A stretch of DNA of 64,000 nt, taken from assembly GCA_905234495.1 (NCBI GenBank), contig CAJOHE010000002.1:1-64000 (forward strand), given 5' to 3'. A program made the translations under genes and the position numbers. This DNA is from an uncultured Eubacterium sp. Its GTDB lineage: Bacteria; Bacillota; Clostridia; Oscillospirales; Acutalibacteraceae. Below are positions 48,171-63,608 of the stretch, in pieces. The stretch's first letter is position 1, and every line of letters begins with the position of its first letter. The notes below the pieces were generated by a model that saw only the letters and a list, made by a program, of their open reading frames with translations, had not been told where the DNA came from and made no database searches.

Positions 48171-48216
48171 TGAAAAATACAGAAAACAGGACTGAGAAGT
48201 CAAGCTTTCGGGAATA

Positions 48217-48252
48217 TAAAAAAATGAGTTGCCTCATAAGAGACAACTCATT
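48217..48252 (-). terminator. tuf terminator
   Basis: ATGAGTTG...CAACTCAT stem (48224-48231 with 48244-48251; longer with one mismatch) followed by seven T on the minus strand. It ends the str operon. Confidence 0.88.
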
Positions 48253-48266
48253 GATTAATAAGGTAA

Positions 48267-49463
48267 TTAGTCCTCGTCGATAGCGGTAACAACGCCTGAA
48301 CCTACGGTTCTGCCACCCTCACGGATAGCGAAGCGAAGACCTTCTTCAATAGCGATAGGAGTGATGAGTTCAACGTTCATCTCTACGTTATCGCCAGGCA
48401 TACACATCTCTGTGCCAGCGGGAAGAGTGATAACGCCTGTTACGTCTGTTGTTCTGAAATAGAACTGAGGACGGTAGTTGTTGAAGAAAGGTGTGTGACG
48501 GCCACCCTCGTCCTTTGAAAGAACGTATACCTGACCTGAGAACTTGGTGTGAGGCTTGATTGAACCGGGAGCAGCAAGAACCTGTCCTCTTTCAATCTCA
48601 GTTCTCTGAACACCACGAAGGAGGCAACCTACGTTGTCGCCAGCCTCAGCGTAGTCGAGAATCTTTCTGAACATCTCGATACCTGTGCAAACTGTTGAGC
48701 TGATTTCGTCGTGAAGACCAACCATCTCTACTGTGTCGTTTGTCTTGAGCTGTCCACGCTCTACTCTACCTGTAGCAACTGTACCACGGCCTGTGATTGT
48801 GAAAACGTCCTCAACAGGCATAAGGAAAGGAAGGTCAGCCTTACGGTCGGGAGTAGGAATGTAATCGTCAACAGCGTCCATGAGCTCAGCGATGCACTCG
48901 CAAGCAGGATCGTCGTTTGATGTAGCCTCGAGAGCCTTAAGAGCAGAACCCTTGATAATCGGGCACTCATCATCAAATTCGTAGTCAGCGAGAGTCTCGC
49001 GAACTTCCATCTCTACGAGTTCAAGAAGCTCTTCGTCGTCAACCTGATCAGTCTTGTTAAGGAATACGATGATTGCCGGTACACCTACCTGGCGAGCAAG
49101 GAGAAGGTGCTCCTTAGTCTGAGCCATAGGACCGTCAGTTGCAGCGATAACAAGGATAGCGCCGTCCATCTGAGCAGCACCGGTGATCATGTTCTTGATG
49201 TAGTCAGCATGACCGGGGCAGTCAACGTGTGCATAGTGACGCTTGTCTGTTTCGTACTCAACGTGAGCTGTGTTGATTGTGATACCACGCTCTCTCTCTT
49301 CAGGAGCCTTATCGATGTCTGCATAGTCTTCAAACTTTGCATAGCCCTTGTTAGCGAGATACTTTGTGATAGCAGCTGTAAGAGTTGTCTTACCATGGTC
49401 AACGTGACCGATTGTACCGATGTTTACATGTGGTTTGGTACGGTTAAAATGTTCTTTTGCCAT
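48267..49463 (-). CDS. tuf: Elongation factor Tu
   Basis: A 398-residue GTPase delivering aminoacyl-tRNA to the ribosome. G1 is GHVDHGKT, G2 region [10 protein letters not shown]3 DCPGHADY and G4 NKTD (Thr in place of the common Cys). AGGAGGAATTTCTA precedes the ATG. It closes the rpoBC-str gene string and also has its own promoter in the gap after fusA. Confidence 0.99.
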   Translation of the reverse strand: MAKEHFNRTKPHVNIGTIGHVDHGKTTLTAAITKYLANKGYAKFEDYADIDKAPEERERGITINTAHVEYETDKRHYAHVDCPGHADYIKNMITGAAQMDGAILVIAATDGPMAQTKEHLLLARQVGVPAIIVFLNKTDQVDDEELLELVEMEVRETLADYEFDDECPIIKGSALKALEATSNDDPACECIAELMDAVDDYIPTPDRKADLPFLMPVEDVFTITGRGTVATGRVERGQLKTNDTVEMVGLHDEISSTVCTGIEMFRKILDYAEAGDNVGCLLRGVQRTEIERGQVLAAPGSIKPHTKFSGQVYVLSKDEGGRHTPFFNNYRPQFYFRTTDVTGVITLPAGTEMCMPGDNVEMNVELITPIAIEEGLRFAIREGGRTVGSGVVTAIDED

Positions 49464-49509
49464 TAGAAATTCCTCCTAAAGAATTTTTAATAATAAATTA
49501 TCATTTGAT

Positions 49510-49538
49510 ATTCTATCAAATATACCTGAAAATATCAA
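49510..49538 (-). promoter_or_regulatory. tuf promoter
   Basis: Minus strand TTGATA (49533-49538), 17-bp spacer, TAGAAT (49510-49515), within the 112-bp fusA-tuf gap. Confidence 0.7.
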
Positions 49539-49575
49539 GTATTTTTTTATAATTTAGAAATTTGGTGTTTAATTA

Positions 49576-51684
<2,109 letters not shown>

Positions 51685-51701
51685 AATGTCCTCCTGAATT
51701 A

Positions 51702-52172
51702 TTAATATCTAAAATGAGCAAACGCCTTATTTGCCTCTGCCATTTTATGAGTATCATCGCACTTCTTAACAGCACCGCCGGTCTTGTTGACAGCGTCCAT
51801 AATCTCAGCTGCAAGGCGCTCCTTCATTGTTCTCTCCGAACGCTGACGCGCGTAGAGAGTTATCCAACGAAGACCGAGAGTCTGGCGTCTTTCCGGACGT
51901 ACTTCAAGAGGTACCTGATAAGTTGCACCGCCGATACGGCGTGCCTTTACCTCGAGAACAGGCATAACATTTTCCATAGCAGCCTCAAAAGTCTCTAAAG
52001 GATCGTTGCCTGTCTTTTCTCTGACGATGTCAAATGCTCCGTAAACGATTTTCTGAGCGACACCCTTCTTTCCATCAAGCATGATGTTGTTGATCAGTCT
52101 TGTTACAAGCTTTGAGTTGTAAAGCGGATCAGGTAAAACATCACGCTTAGCGATTTGGCCTCTTCTTGGCAT
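51702..52172 (-). CDS. rpsG: 30S ribosomal protein S7
   Basis: A 156-residue uS7, head of the 30S subunit. [21 protein letters not shown] and [21 protein letters not shown] are typical. The ATG at 52172 follows AAGGAGGGAAGCGAG; the upstream ATG six codons earlier overlaps that site. In many bacteria S7 represses str-operon translation. Confidence 0.98.
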   Translation of the reverse strand: MPRRGQIAKRDVLPDPLYNSKLVTRLINNIMLDGKKGVAQKIVYGAFDIVREKTGNDPLETFEAAMENVMPVLEVKARRIGGATYQVPLEVRPERRQTLGLRWITLYARQRSERTMKERLAAEIMDAVNKTGGAVKKCDDTHKMAEANKAFAHFRY

Positions 52173-52301
52173 CTCGCTTCCCTCCTTCATAATAATAGTA
52201 ATGAGTTCATAGGTACTCGGTTTTTCCGTGGAGTCAACAAAAGGTCATATACGCTTTATATAATAGGTATATAAACTATTGTTTTTCCCGAATTTTTTGG
52301 C

Positions 52302-52724
52302 TTACTTCTTAGCAGCCTTAGGTCTCTTTGCACCGTACTTTGAACGGCTCTGCATTCTGTCGGTTACGCCCTGGGTATCAAGTGTACCGCGGATGATGTG
52401 GTAACGTACACCGGGAAGGTCCTTAACACGGCCGCCGCGAATCATAACTACAGAGTGTTCCTGAAGGTTATGACCTACGCCGGGGATGTATGCAGATACT
52501 TCAATACCGTTTGTAAGACGAACTCTGGCAATCTTACGAAGAGCAGAGTTGGGCTTTTTCGGTGTTGCCGTCTTAACTGCAGTACAAACGCCGCGCTTCT
52601 GGGGTGAACAGTTGTTTGTAACAACGTTCTTCTTTGTGTTGAGTCCCTTAAGAAGAGCAGGTGCTTTAGCCTTTTTCTCTACGGACTGACGTCCTGTTCT
52701 AACGAGTTGGTTAAAGGTAGGCAA
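52302..52724 (-). CDS. rpsL: 30S ribosomal protein S12
   Basis: A 140-residue uS12 of the Firmicute length. [11 protein letters not shown] and [13 protein letters not shown] keep Lys at the two classical streptomycin-resistance positions, so wild-type sensitivity is expected. The start codon is TTG, 8 nt after AGGAG; no ATG is available in frame near it. It follows a structured leader and its own promoter at the end of rpoC. Confidence 0.98.
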   Translation of the reverse strand: MPTFNQLVRTGRQSVEKKAKAPALLKGLNTKKNVVTNNCSPQKRGVCTAVKTATPKKPNSALRKIARVRLTNGIEVSAYIPGVGHNLQEHSVVMIRGGRVKDLPGVRYHIIRGTLDTQGVTDRMQSRSKYGAKRPKAAKK

Positions 52725-52913
52725 TAGTTTATCTCCTTTCTTTGAAATTTATGCGTAATGTACGCACAACACATACAGTAAAAAAATATTTTTTGCTGTA
52801 TCTGCAATGCGTACATTTTGGGACGGGACGTCATCCCGTCCCAAAATGTTGTGTTTTTCAACAAAAGTTAAACTAAATCTTTGTTAACTTTTCACAAATT
52901 TGCACTCGCACAA
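52725..52913 (-). promoter_or_regulatory. Structured rpsL leader
   Basis: The 204-bp gap before rpsL would be transcribed as a leader of about 190 nt. It holds a 16-bp perfect hairpin (52813-52828 with 52834-52849), a 10-bp outer stem (52757-52766 with 52808-52817) around a 6-bp inner stem (52773-52778 with 52796-52801), and CACAAC/GTTGTG segments that can pair in two ways. No T-run follows the strong hairpin on the minus strand, so it is not a simple terminator. Confidence 0.5.
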
Positions 52914-52928
52914 CTTAGCATTATACCA

Positions 52929-56573
<3,645 letters not shown>

Positions 56574-56616
56574 TTGGAAGCACTCCTTTTCTTTATTTGT
56601 TTCGGAAGTCGGTTAG

Positions 56617-59600
56617 TTAGTCTTCGTAGTCATCGTCGTCATCGCTGAAATAACTATCAAAGCTATCTGACAGACCTGCTTCCTCGTCATCGTCAACATC
56701 CTCGACGCCGTAGCCTTCCTGACCTTCATAGTCGTTGACTGTCTGGAATGCGCTGTCGTCTTCAATCGGCTGGATTCCCGTGCCGTCGTCAAGGTCCTGC
56801 TTGAGCTCAATCTCATTGCCCTCTCTGTCGAGCACCTTGGTGTCGAGACCGAGAGCCTGAAGCTCTTTGAAGAGTACCTTGAAGGATTCGGGTGTTCCCG
56901 CCGTCGGGATGTTTTCGCCCTTAACGATTGCCTCGTAGGTCTTTACTCTGCCGACAACATCGTCGGACTTAACGGTCATAATTTCCTGAAGAGTGTAGGC
57001 AGCGCCGTATGCTTCAAGCGCCCAAACCTCCATCTCACCGAAACGCTGACCGCCGAACTGTGCCTTACCGCCGAGAGGCTGCTGGGTTACCAGACTGTAA
57101 GGACCGGTTGAACGGGCGTGAATCTTATCGTCAACAAGGTGATGAAGCTTCAGGAAGTACATATAACCTACTGTAATTCTGTTGTCAAACTTCTCACCGG
57201 TTCTGCCGTCGATAAGCTCTGTCTTACCGTCAAATACCTTCTCGCCGTTTTCGTCAACGTAGTAGCCGATGTCGGCAAGCTCGAGACATTCGCGGATATC
57301 TTTCTCGTGTGCGCCGTCAAATACGGGCGTCATCATCTTCCAGCCGAGTGCCATTGCGGCATAGCCGAGATGAACCTCGAGCACCTGACCGATATTCATT
57401 CGGGAAGGTACGCCGAGAGGATTGAGCACGATATCAAGCGGTCTGCCGTCGGGAAGGAACGGCATATCTTCCTGAGGAAGAATTCTTGAAACAACGCCCT
57501 TGTTACCGTGACGGCCTGCCATCTTATCGCCGACCTGAATCTTACGCTTCTGAGCGATGTAAACTCTTACAACCTTGTTTACGCCGGGTGAAAGCTCGTC
57601 GCTGTTTGCCCTTGTGAATACCTTTACGTCAACAACGATACCGTATTCGCCGTGGGGAACGCGCATCGAGGTATCCCTTACCTCTCTCGCCTTCTCGCCG
57701 AAGATTGCGCGAAGAAGTCTTTCCTCTGCTGTGAGCTCGGTTTCGCCCTTCGGAGTAACCTTACCTACAAGGATGTCGCCCGAGTGAACCTCTGCGCCGA
57801 TACGGATGATACCGTTTTCGTCAAGGTCGCGAAGACCTTCCTCACCAACGTTCGGGATATCCCTCGTGATTTCCTCGGGTCCGAGCTTGGTGTCGCGGGC
57901 CTCTACCTCGTGCTCTTCAATATGAATTGACGTGTAAACGTCGTCTCTAACTATCTTTTCGTTGATAAGAACAGCGTCTTCATAGTTGTAACCTTCCCAG
58001 GTCATAAAGCCGATGAGAGCGTTCTTACCGAGTGAAATCTCGCCGTTGCAGGTTGCCGGACCGTCTGCGATAACCTGACCTGCCTCAACCTTCTGATGAA
58101 GGGAAACGATGGGTCTCTGGTTGATGCAGGTGCCCTGGTTTGAACCTGAGAACTTGATGAGGTCGTATCTGTCAACCTCGCCGCCCTTGACGGAAATTTC
58201 GATTGTGTCGGCGTCAACGGAAACAACCGTACCGCCGCGTTCCGCGATTACAACTACGCCCGAATCGTATGCAGCCTTGTATTCCATACCTGTGCCGACT
58301 ACGGGGGCTGTTGTCTTGAGAAGCGGAACTGCCTGACGCTGCATGTTCGCACCCATGAGAGCACGGTTTGCGTCGTCGTTTTCAAGGAAAGGAATCATCG
58401 CCGTTGCAACGGATACAACCATCTTGGGCGATACGTCCATAAAGTCAACTCTTTCAGGCGGAAGCGTGAGGAACTCGTCGCGGTAACGGCAGGTTACCCT
58501 TGTTCCCGCAAATCTGCCTTCCTCGTCGAGGGGCTCGTTTGCCTGAGCTACAACATAGTTATCCTCAACGTCGGCTGTCATATAAACAACCTCGTCGGTT
58601 ACCACGCCGGTCTTTTTGTCAACCTTGCGGTAGGGTGCCTCGATGAAGCCGTACTCGTTGAGTCTGCTGTAGCAGGCGAGGTATGAGATAAGACCGATGT
58701 TGGGACCTTCGGGGGTCTCAATCGGGCACATTCTGCCGTAATGGGTGTAGTGTACGTCTCGTACCTCGAAGCCTGCGCGGTCTCTTGAAAGACCGCCGGG
58801 GCCGAGTGCCGAAAGTCTTCTCTTATGTGTGAGCTCTGCAAGGGGGTTATTCTGGTCCATGAACTGCGAAAGCGGTGAGGAACCGAAGAACTCTTTGATT
58901 GCAGCAACTACGGGTCTGATGTTGATGAGCGCCTGCGGTGTGATTGCCTCGTCGGAATCCTGAGCCTGAAGGGTCATTCTCTCGCGAACAACTCTCTCCA
59001 TTCTCGTGAAGCCGATTCTTACCTGATTCTGAAGAAGCTCGCCGACTGCGCGGATTCTACGGTTGCCGAGATGGTCGATATCGTCAAGCGAGCCAACGCC
59101 GAAAGCAAGATTGTTGAGATATGACACACTGGCAAAAATGTCGTCTATGATGATATGTTTTGGAATGAGATCGTCTGCATGGATTTGGATTTCCTCGCGA
59201 AGCGCAGCCTCGTCGTCGCCGCATTTTTCGAGTATTTCTGCAAGCGCTCTGTAGGAAACCTTTTCTTTGATACCGTACTCGGAACAGTCGAAATCAACAT
59301 ACTTTGTGATGTCGACCATACCGTTTGATACAATCTTTATCTCCCTGCCCTCAACGTCGATATATGCAAACATAACGCCTGCATTCTCGATTTCGAGAGC
59401 CTTTTCAGCCGATACCTTCTCGCCTGCCTCGGCAAGAAGCTCGCCCTGCGGTGAGATAACGGGCTGAGTGAGAACCTGATTTGTGAGTCTGTCGCTGATG
59501 GCAAGCTTTTTGTTGTACTTGTATCTGCCGACTCTTGAAAGGTCGTAACGGTGAGCGTCGAAGAACAGACCGTCGAGATGAGCCTGAGCTGTTTCGAGCG

Positions 59601-60342
59601 TGGGCGGCTCGCCGGGACGAAGCTTCTTGTAAACCTCAAGAAGAGCTTCTTCCGAGTTCTTCGTGGTATCCTTCTCAATCGTTGTCATAATTCTGTCGTC
59701 ATCGCCGAAGAAGTCGATGATTTCGCTGTCGGTACCGAGACCGAGAGCGCGAAGGAAGGTTGTGATGAGAATCTTCCTGTTCTTGTCGATGCGGACATAG
59801 AAGATGTCGTTTGCATCGGTTTCGTACTCAAGCCATGCGCCGCGATTCGGAATTACCGTGTTTGTGAATAATTCCTTACCGGTCTTGTCATGCTCCATAT
59901 GGTAGTAGACACCGGGTGAGCGGACAAGCTGAGAAACGATACATCTCTCTGCGCCGTTGATTACGAAGGTTCCCGCGTCTGTCATAAGCGGGAAGTCGCC
60001 CATGAAGATAGTGTTTTCCTTAACCTCGCCCGTTTCCTTGTTGATGAGCCTTGCGCGTACCTTGAGGGGCTTTGCGTAAGAAGTGTCGCGAGCCTTGCAC
60101 TGCGCGATAGAATACTTGGGCTCGTCGTCCATAGAATAGTCTATGAACTCAAGGATGAGATTTCCCGAGTAGTCGGTGATGGGACCGATGTCGCGGAATA
60201 CCTCTTTGAGGCCCTCGTCGAGGAACCACTGGTATGAGCTTTTTTGCACCTCAATGAGGTTCGGCATTGACATTACCTCATTGATTTTGGCAAAGTTTTT
60301 ACGTGTAGTTGTACCCAACTGCACATCCTTTACATTTACCAT
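56617..60342 (-). CDS. rpoB: RNA polymerase beta subunit
   Basis: A 1241-residue subunit. The rifampicin-pocket region ([20 protein letters not shown]) keeps the residues found in sensitive enzymes (Gln, Asp, His, Ser). The last 60 residues are an acidic extension rich in Asp and Glu. The ATG at 60342 lies 8 nt after GGAG; a GTG three codons upstream is less likely. rplJ-rplL, its usual upstream neighbours, are not here; a plus-strand gene lies upstream and rpoB has its own promoter and leader. Confidence 0.99.
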   Translation of the reverse strand: MVNVKDVQLGTTTRKNFAKINEVMSMPNLIEVQKSSYQWFLDEGLKEVFRDIGPITDYSGNLILEFIDYSMDDEPKYSIAQCKARDTSYAKPLKVRARLINKETGEVKENTIFMGDFPLMTDAGTFVINGAERCIVSQLVRSPGVYYHMEHDKTGKELFTNTVIPNRGAWLEYETDANDIFYVRIDKNRKILITTFLRALGLGTDSEIIDFFGDDDRIMTTIEKDTTKNSEEALLEVYKKLRPGEPPTLETAQAHLDGLFFDAHRYDLSRVGRYKYNKKLAISDRLTNQVLTQPVISPQGELLAEAGEKVSAEKALEIENAGVMFAYIDVEGREIKIVSNGMVDITKYVDFDCSEYGIKEKVSYRALAEILEKCGDDEAALREEIQIHADDLIPKHIIIDDIFASVSYLNNLAFGVGSLDDIDHLGNRRIRAVGELLQNQVRIGFTRMERVVRERMTLQAQDSDEAITPQALINIRPVVAAIKEFFGSSPLSQFMDQNNPLAELTHKRRLSALGPGGLSRDRAGFEVRDVHYTHYGRMCPIETPEGPNIGLISYLACYSRLNEYGFIEAPYRKVDKKTGVVTDEVVYMTADVEDNYVVAQANEPLDEEGRFAGTRVTCRYRDEFLTLPPERVDFMDVSPKMVVSVATAMIPFLENDDANRALMGANMQRQAVPLLKTTAPVVGTGMEYKAAYDSGVVVIAERGGTVVSVDADTIEISVKGGEVDRYDLIKFSGSNQGTCINQRPIVSLHQKVEAGQVIADGPATCNGEISLGKNALIGFMTWEGYNYEDAVLINEKIVRDDVYTSIHIEEHEVEARDTKLGPEEITRDIPNVGEEGLRDLDENGIIRIGAEVHSGDILVGKVTPKGETELTAEERLLRAIFGEKAREVRDTSMRVPHGEYGIVVDVKVFTRANSDELSPGVNKVVRVYIAQKRKIQVGDKMAGRHGNKGVVSRILPQEDMPFLPDGRPLDIVLNPLGVPSRMNIGQVLEVHLGYAAMALGWKMMTPVFDGAHEKDIRECLELADIGYYVDENGEKVFDGKTELIDGRTGEKFDNRITVGYMYFLKLHHLVDDKIHARSTGPYSLVTQQPLGGKAQFGGQRFGEMEVWALEAYGAAYTLQEIMTVKSDDVVGRVKTYEAIVKGENIPTAGTPESFKVLFKELQALGLDTKVLDREGNEIELKQDLDDGTGIQPIEDDSAFQTVNDYEGQEGYGVEDVDDDEEAGLSDSFDSYFSDDDDDYED

Positions 60343-60378
60343 TCGAGTCACTCCAATCGTATATTTTTTTGCGTTTAA

Positions 60379-60494
60379 CCCATAACGGGAAAACCTGAGC
60401 CGCTACGCCGACTTTACGGTCTGCGACCGCCAGTTTCGGCACGGTATTTCTGCAAAACAGAATTTTGCAAAACTGCAGAAATTCCCATTATAGG
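60379..60494 (-). ncRNA. Candidate structured leader RNA of rpoB
   Basis: On the transcript, CCTATAATGGGAA (60494-60482) pairs with TTCCCGTTATGGG (60391-60379) in a continuous 13-bp helix with two G-U pairs. Inside it lie P2 (60474-60481 with 60447-60454, 8 bp), P3 (60436-60442 with 60405-60411, 7 bp, two wobbles) and P4 within P3 (60425-60429 with 60417-60421, 5 bp, GCA loop). The 13-bp helix begins at the predicted transcription start. No T-run follows, so it is not a terminator. Paired by eye; no known family recognised. Confidence 0.5.
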
Positions 60495-60501
60495 AATTAA
60501 T

Positions 60502-60529
60502 ATTATATAGGATAAATTTCAAATGTCAA
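60502..60529 (-). promoter_or_regulatory. rpoB-rpoC promoter
   Basis: Minus strand TTGACA (60524-60529), 16-bp spacer, TATAAT (60502-60507); both hexamers are consensus. Expected start near 60495. Confidence 0.8.
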
Positions 60530-60659
60530 GTATTTTTTTATTTTGTTTCAAATTTGTCCAAAAAGTATCTGCGCCACGCCGCCTCGCGTTCCGTATTTTG
60601 CCCTGTTTTTTGCCCTTTTCGGGCCTCATTTATCGGTTTAATGAAATATAAACTAATCA

Positions 60660-60688
60660 TTGATTTAAAGAGCGCGATTTGTTATAAT
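60660..60688 (+). promoter_or_regulatory. Promoter of the solute-binding protein gene
   Basis: TTGATT (60660-60665), 17-bp spacer, TATAAT (60683-60688). The 355-bp gap between rpoB and this gene holds only the two divergent promoters and the rpoB leader. Confidence 0.65.
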
Positions 60689-60706
60689 GTCAAAAGGTGA
60701 AATAAT

Positions 60707-62371
60707 ATGATTAAAATTAAACGTTATATATCTGTTATCATATGTCTGATTCTTGTTGCGTCGGCGTTTGCGGGCTGCGGCAAAAATGAGGCTATGGTTG
60801 ACTTCATATATCCCTTCGGCGGAAACGTGAACAGCTTTGACCCGCAGATAGCGTCAACCGAGGACGAATTCCTCATTGTTGAAAACTGCTATGAGGGGCT
60901 CGTGAGGGTGCTTGACGACGGAACTGTAAAGCCCGCCTGCGCATCCGACTGGGACATCAGCGCCGACGGACTGACCTACACCTTTACAATCAGCGAAGGG
61001 CTCAAGTGGGATTTCACAAACGAGACCTACGACAGCGGCGAATATAAGGACGGAAGAGTTGACCTCGTGGGCGTTGATTTCAACAACGAGGTTACCGCAA
61101 ACGACTTCGTCTTTGCTCTCAGGCGCGCCTGCGCACCCGAAACGGACGCTCCCCTCTTTTCATCGGTATCGGGAATTGTGAACGCGAACGAGGTGCATTC
61201 GGGCAAGACCGAGAGGTCGAAGCTCGGCGTAAAGGCGCTCGACGACTACACCCTGCAGATTACTCTCACGTCGCCCGACAGCAGCTTCCTGTCAGTCCTT
61301 TCGACAGCGGTTGCTATGCCTTGCAACGAGGAATTTTTCAACGCCACAAAGGGCAGGTACGGTCTTTCGACAAAGTACTCGCTTTTCAACGGTCAGTTCT
61401 GCGTTGACGCGGTGCTTGAGGCCTCGTACGTTCTCGACCTCAACAAGAATTACAGCGGCTGCAATCCGTCGACCGTGACAGACCTCACGTTATCAATAAA
61501 GAACGAAGAGACCGACGTTGCAAAGAATCTCAAGTCGGGACTCTACGACAGCGCGTACATATCGGGCGCGGAATATGAGAGAATCGACAGCGACAAAATC
61601 ACCGTTGTCCCCTATTCAAACACGACGTGGGCGTTTATGCTCAACAAGAACAAGGAAATATTTGCAAACGAAAAAATGAGAGAAGCGCTCTGCCTGAGTA
61701 TCACAAGCGGCGAGCTTGAGCACGACTACCTTCAAAAGGCGACGAGCTTTGCGCCGCCGAGCTGTCTTGTCGGCGAGGAAAGCGCGGTTGACGCGCTCGG
61801 CTCAACCGTTCCCGAACGCGACGAGGCAAAGGCGCAGGAGCTCTGGAAGAAGGGGCTTGAGGAAACGAAGCTCACGAGCGCGGACATCACTCTTATCTGC
61901 ACGGCGGATATGGAAGAGGTTGCAAAGGCGCTCGTTCAGGGAATACAGGCGACAATCGGCTCAATCACGGGCTACGACAACGAGAGCAAGTTTTCGTTCT
62001 CGCTGAAAATAGAGCCGCTTTCAAAGGAAGATTTCGACACCGCGGTGGCAAAGAGCGAATACGATATTGCGCTCTATCCGTTCACCGCTTCAACCCACAG
62101 CACGGTTTCATTTTTAAGCGACATCATCGGCGGCAACTACCTCGGCGAGGTCAAGGACGCAGAGGCGGCTCTTGCAAAGGCGCAGGCTGCGTCACCCGAC
62201 AAGCTTGCGTCTGAGTGCGTCAACACCGAGAAAGCGATTATCGGCGACTATTCGGTATTTCCCGTGCTTTTTGAATCTTCGTACTACGCACAGGCTGCGG
62301 GCGTGAGCGGCGTTCAGTTCCACCCCGGCAGCGGAAGGGTATGTTTTGTCTATGCAACGAGAGAAGATTAA
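60707..62371 (+). CDS. Peptide/oligopeptide ABC transporter substrate-binding lipoprotein
   Basis: A 554-residue SBP_bac_5 (OppA-type) protein. A lipoprotein signal peptide ends in the lipobox AFAGC (Cys about residue 23). NSFDPQIASTEDEFLIVENCYEGLVR and the WDISADGLTYTFTISEGLKW region are typical of the family (quoted in part). Anchored outside the cell, it should deliver peptides to an Opp-type permease, but no permease or ATPase genes are nearby. AAAGGTGAAATAAT precedes the ATG. Confidence 0.93.
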   Translation: MIKIKRYISVIICLILVASAFAGCGKNEAMVDFIYPFGGNVNSFDPQIASTEDEFLIVENCYEGLVRVLDDGTVKPACASDWDISADGLTYTFTISEGLKWDFTNETYDSGEYKDGRVDLVGVDFNNEVTANDFVFALRRACAPETDAPLFSSVSGIVNANEVHSGKTERSKLGVKALDDYTLQITLTSPDSSFLSVLSTAVAMPCNEEFFNATKGRYGLSTKYSLFNGQFCVDAVLEASYVLDLNKNYSGCNPSTVTDLTLSIKNEETDVAKNLKSGLYDSAYISGAEYERIDSDKITVVPYSNTTWAFMLNKNKEIFANEKMREALCLSITSGELEHDYLQKATSFAPPSCLVGEESAVDALGSTVPERDEAKAQELWKKGLEETKLTSADITLICTADMEEVAKALVQGIQATIGSITGYDNESKFSFSLKIEPLSKEDFDTAVAKSEYDIALYPFTASTHSTVSFLSDIIGGNYLGEVKDAEAALAKAQAASPDKLASECVNTEKAIIGDYSVFPVLFESSYYAQAAGVSGVQFHPGSGRVCFVYATRED

Positions 62372-62819
62372 AATAGCCTTGTTGTGGTGTCTGACTGCGG
62401 CGTGTATGGCTGTAATATTCTGGCTTTCCTCGAGAACGGCTGACGAATCGTCCGCCCAGAGCAACGAGATTCTCGTCTGGCTTTACAGGGTTTTCGGCGA
62501 CAATTTCTTCACAACGTTCATCGTGAGAAAGCTTGCGCACTGCCTCGAGTTCTGCGGGCTCTGCGTACTGTTCAATCTCTCGCTTTATCTCACGAGGGAA
62601 AAGCTTTCGCCGCTTCTGGCGATTGCGTTCACGTCGCTTTACGCGGTGACCGACGAGGTGCATCAGCTCTTTGTTCAGGGGCGCTCGTGCGAGCTTCGCG
62701 ACTGGGTGATTGACACCTGCGCGGCAGCGGTCGGCACGCTCGGCTTTCTCGCTCTGTTTTACATTATTAAAGCCATAGCGGGCAAATTCTCTTCAAAAGC
62801 ATTGACAGAAGAGAAATAA
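62346..62819 (+). CDS. VanZ family protein
   Basis: A 157-residue membrane protein with four predicted helices. VRKLAHCLEF and DEVHQLFVQGRSCELRDWVIDT (in part) are VanZ-family signatures. Relatives contribute to teicoplanin resistance in some contexts, but most are of unknown function. The TTG at 62346 is 6 nt after GGAAGGG; an ATG at 62352 is the alternative. It overlaps the binding-protein gene by 26 nt. Confidence 0.87.
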   Translation: MSMQREKIKIALLWCLTAACMAVIFWLSSRTADESSAQSNEILVWLYRVFGDNFFTTFIVRKLAHCLEFCGLCVLFNLSLYLTREKLSPLLAIAFTSLYAVTDEVHQLFVQGRSCELRDWVIDTCAAAVGTLGFLALFYIIKAIAGKFSSKALTEEK

Positions 62820-62829
62820 AGCATATAAT
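62802..62829 (+). promoter_or_regulatory. nagB promoter
   Basis: TTGACA (62802-62807), 16-bp spacer, TATAAT (62824-62829). The -35 box is inside the end of the VanZ gene. Confidence 0.75.
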
Positions 62830-62860
62830 ATATTTAATCTTGAAAAAAGGAGGTTGTAAT

Positions 62861-63589
62861 ATGAACGTTCTGGTATACGATAACGAGGAACAAATCGGTA
62901 TCGCTGCCGGCTACTATATGTGCGGTCAGGTGCTTGCGAAGCCCGATTCGATACTCGGACTTGCGACGGGCTCTACCCCGCTCAAGCCGTACAGGCATAT
63001 GATTCAGCTTTACGAGCAGGGCTCGGTTGATTTCAGCAGGGTTACAACCTTTAACCTCGACGAATACTGCAATCTCGACGTAAACGACGAGAATTCCTAC
63101 CATTCATTTATGTATAAAAACCTCTTCGACCACATCAATATTCCCGAGGAAAACATCAACTTTCTCAACGGAAACGCAGAGGATTTAAAGCAGGAATGCA
63201 GGAATTACGAGCAGAAAATCAGGGATATGGGCGGAATTGACATTCAGCTTCTCGGCATCGGCTCAAACGGTCACATCGCGTTTAACGAGCCGTCCGACCA
63301 TTTCCAGAGATGGAGCCACGTTGTAAATCTCAAGGAGAGCACGATTAAGGACAACAGCAGATTTTTCAAATCCGTTGACGACGTTCCCACTCAGGCGCTC
63401 ACGATGGGTATCGGCTCGATAATGCAGGCAAAGAGAATACTTATTATCGCAATAGGCGAAAAGAAAGCGAAGGCGATAAGGCAGCTGTTTGACGGCCACG
63501 TTACGCCGCAGTGCCCCGCTTCCGTTTTACAGTTTCACAAGGACGTTACGCTGATGCTCGACAAGGGCGCAGCTTCACTATTAGATTAA
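62861..63589 (+). CDS. nagB: Glucosamine-6-phosphate deaminase
   Basis: A 242-residue enzyme converting glucosamine 6-phosphate to fructose 6-phosphate and ammonia. LGLATGSTPLKPY, TFNLDEYC and GIGSNGHIAFNEP are the substrate and catalytic motifs. The ATG at 62861 follows AAAGGAGGTTGTAAT; an upstream ATG in the same frame overlaps that site. nagA is not adjacent. Confidence 0.97.
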   Translation: MNVLVYDNEEQIGIAAGYYMCGQVLAKPDSILGLATGSTPLKPYRHMIQLYEQGSVDFSRVTTFNLDEYCNLDVNDENSYHSFMYKNLFDHINIPEENINFLNGNAEDLKQECRNYEQKIRDMGGIDIQLLGIGSNGHIAFNEPSDHFQRWSHVVNLKESTIKDNSRFFKSVDDVPTQALTMGIGSIMQAKRILIIAIGEKKAKAIRQLFDGHVTPQCPASVLQFHKDVTLMLDKGAASLLD

Positions 63590-63608
63590 CGACAGGAGAC
63601 AGAATATT

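Noticed and set aside
52813..52849. 16-bp perfect hairpin as a rpoC terminator
   Set aside because: No T-run follows on the minus strand, and a promoter upstream suggests it belongs to the rpsL leader.
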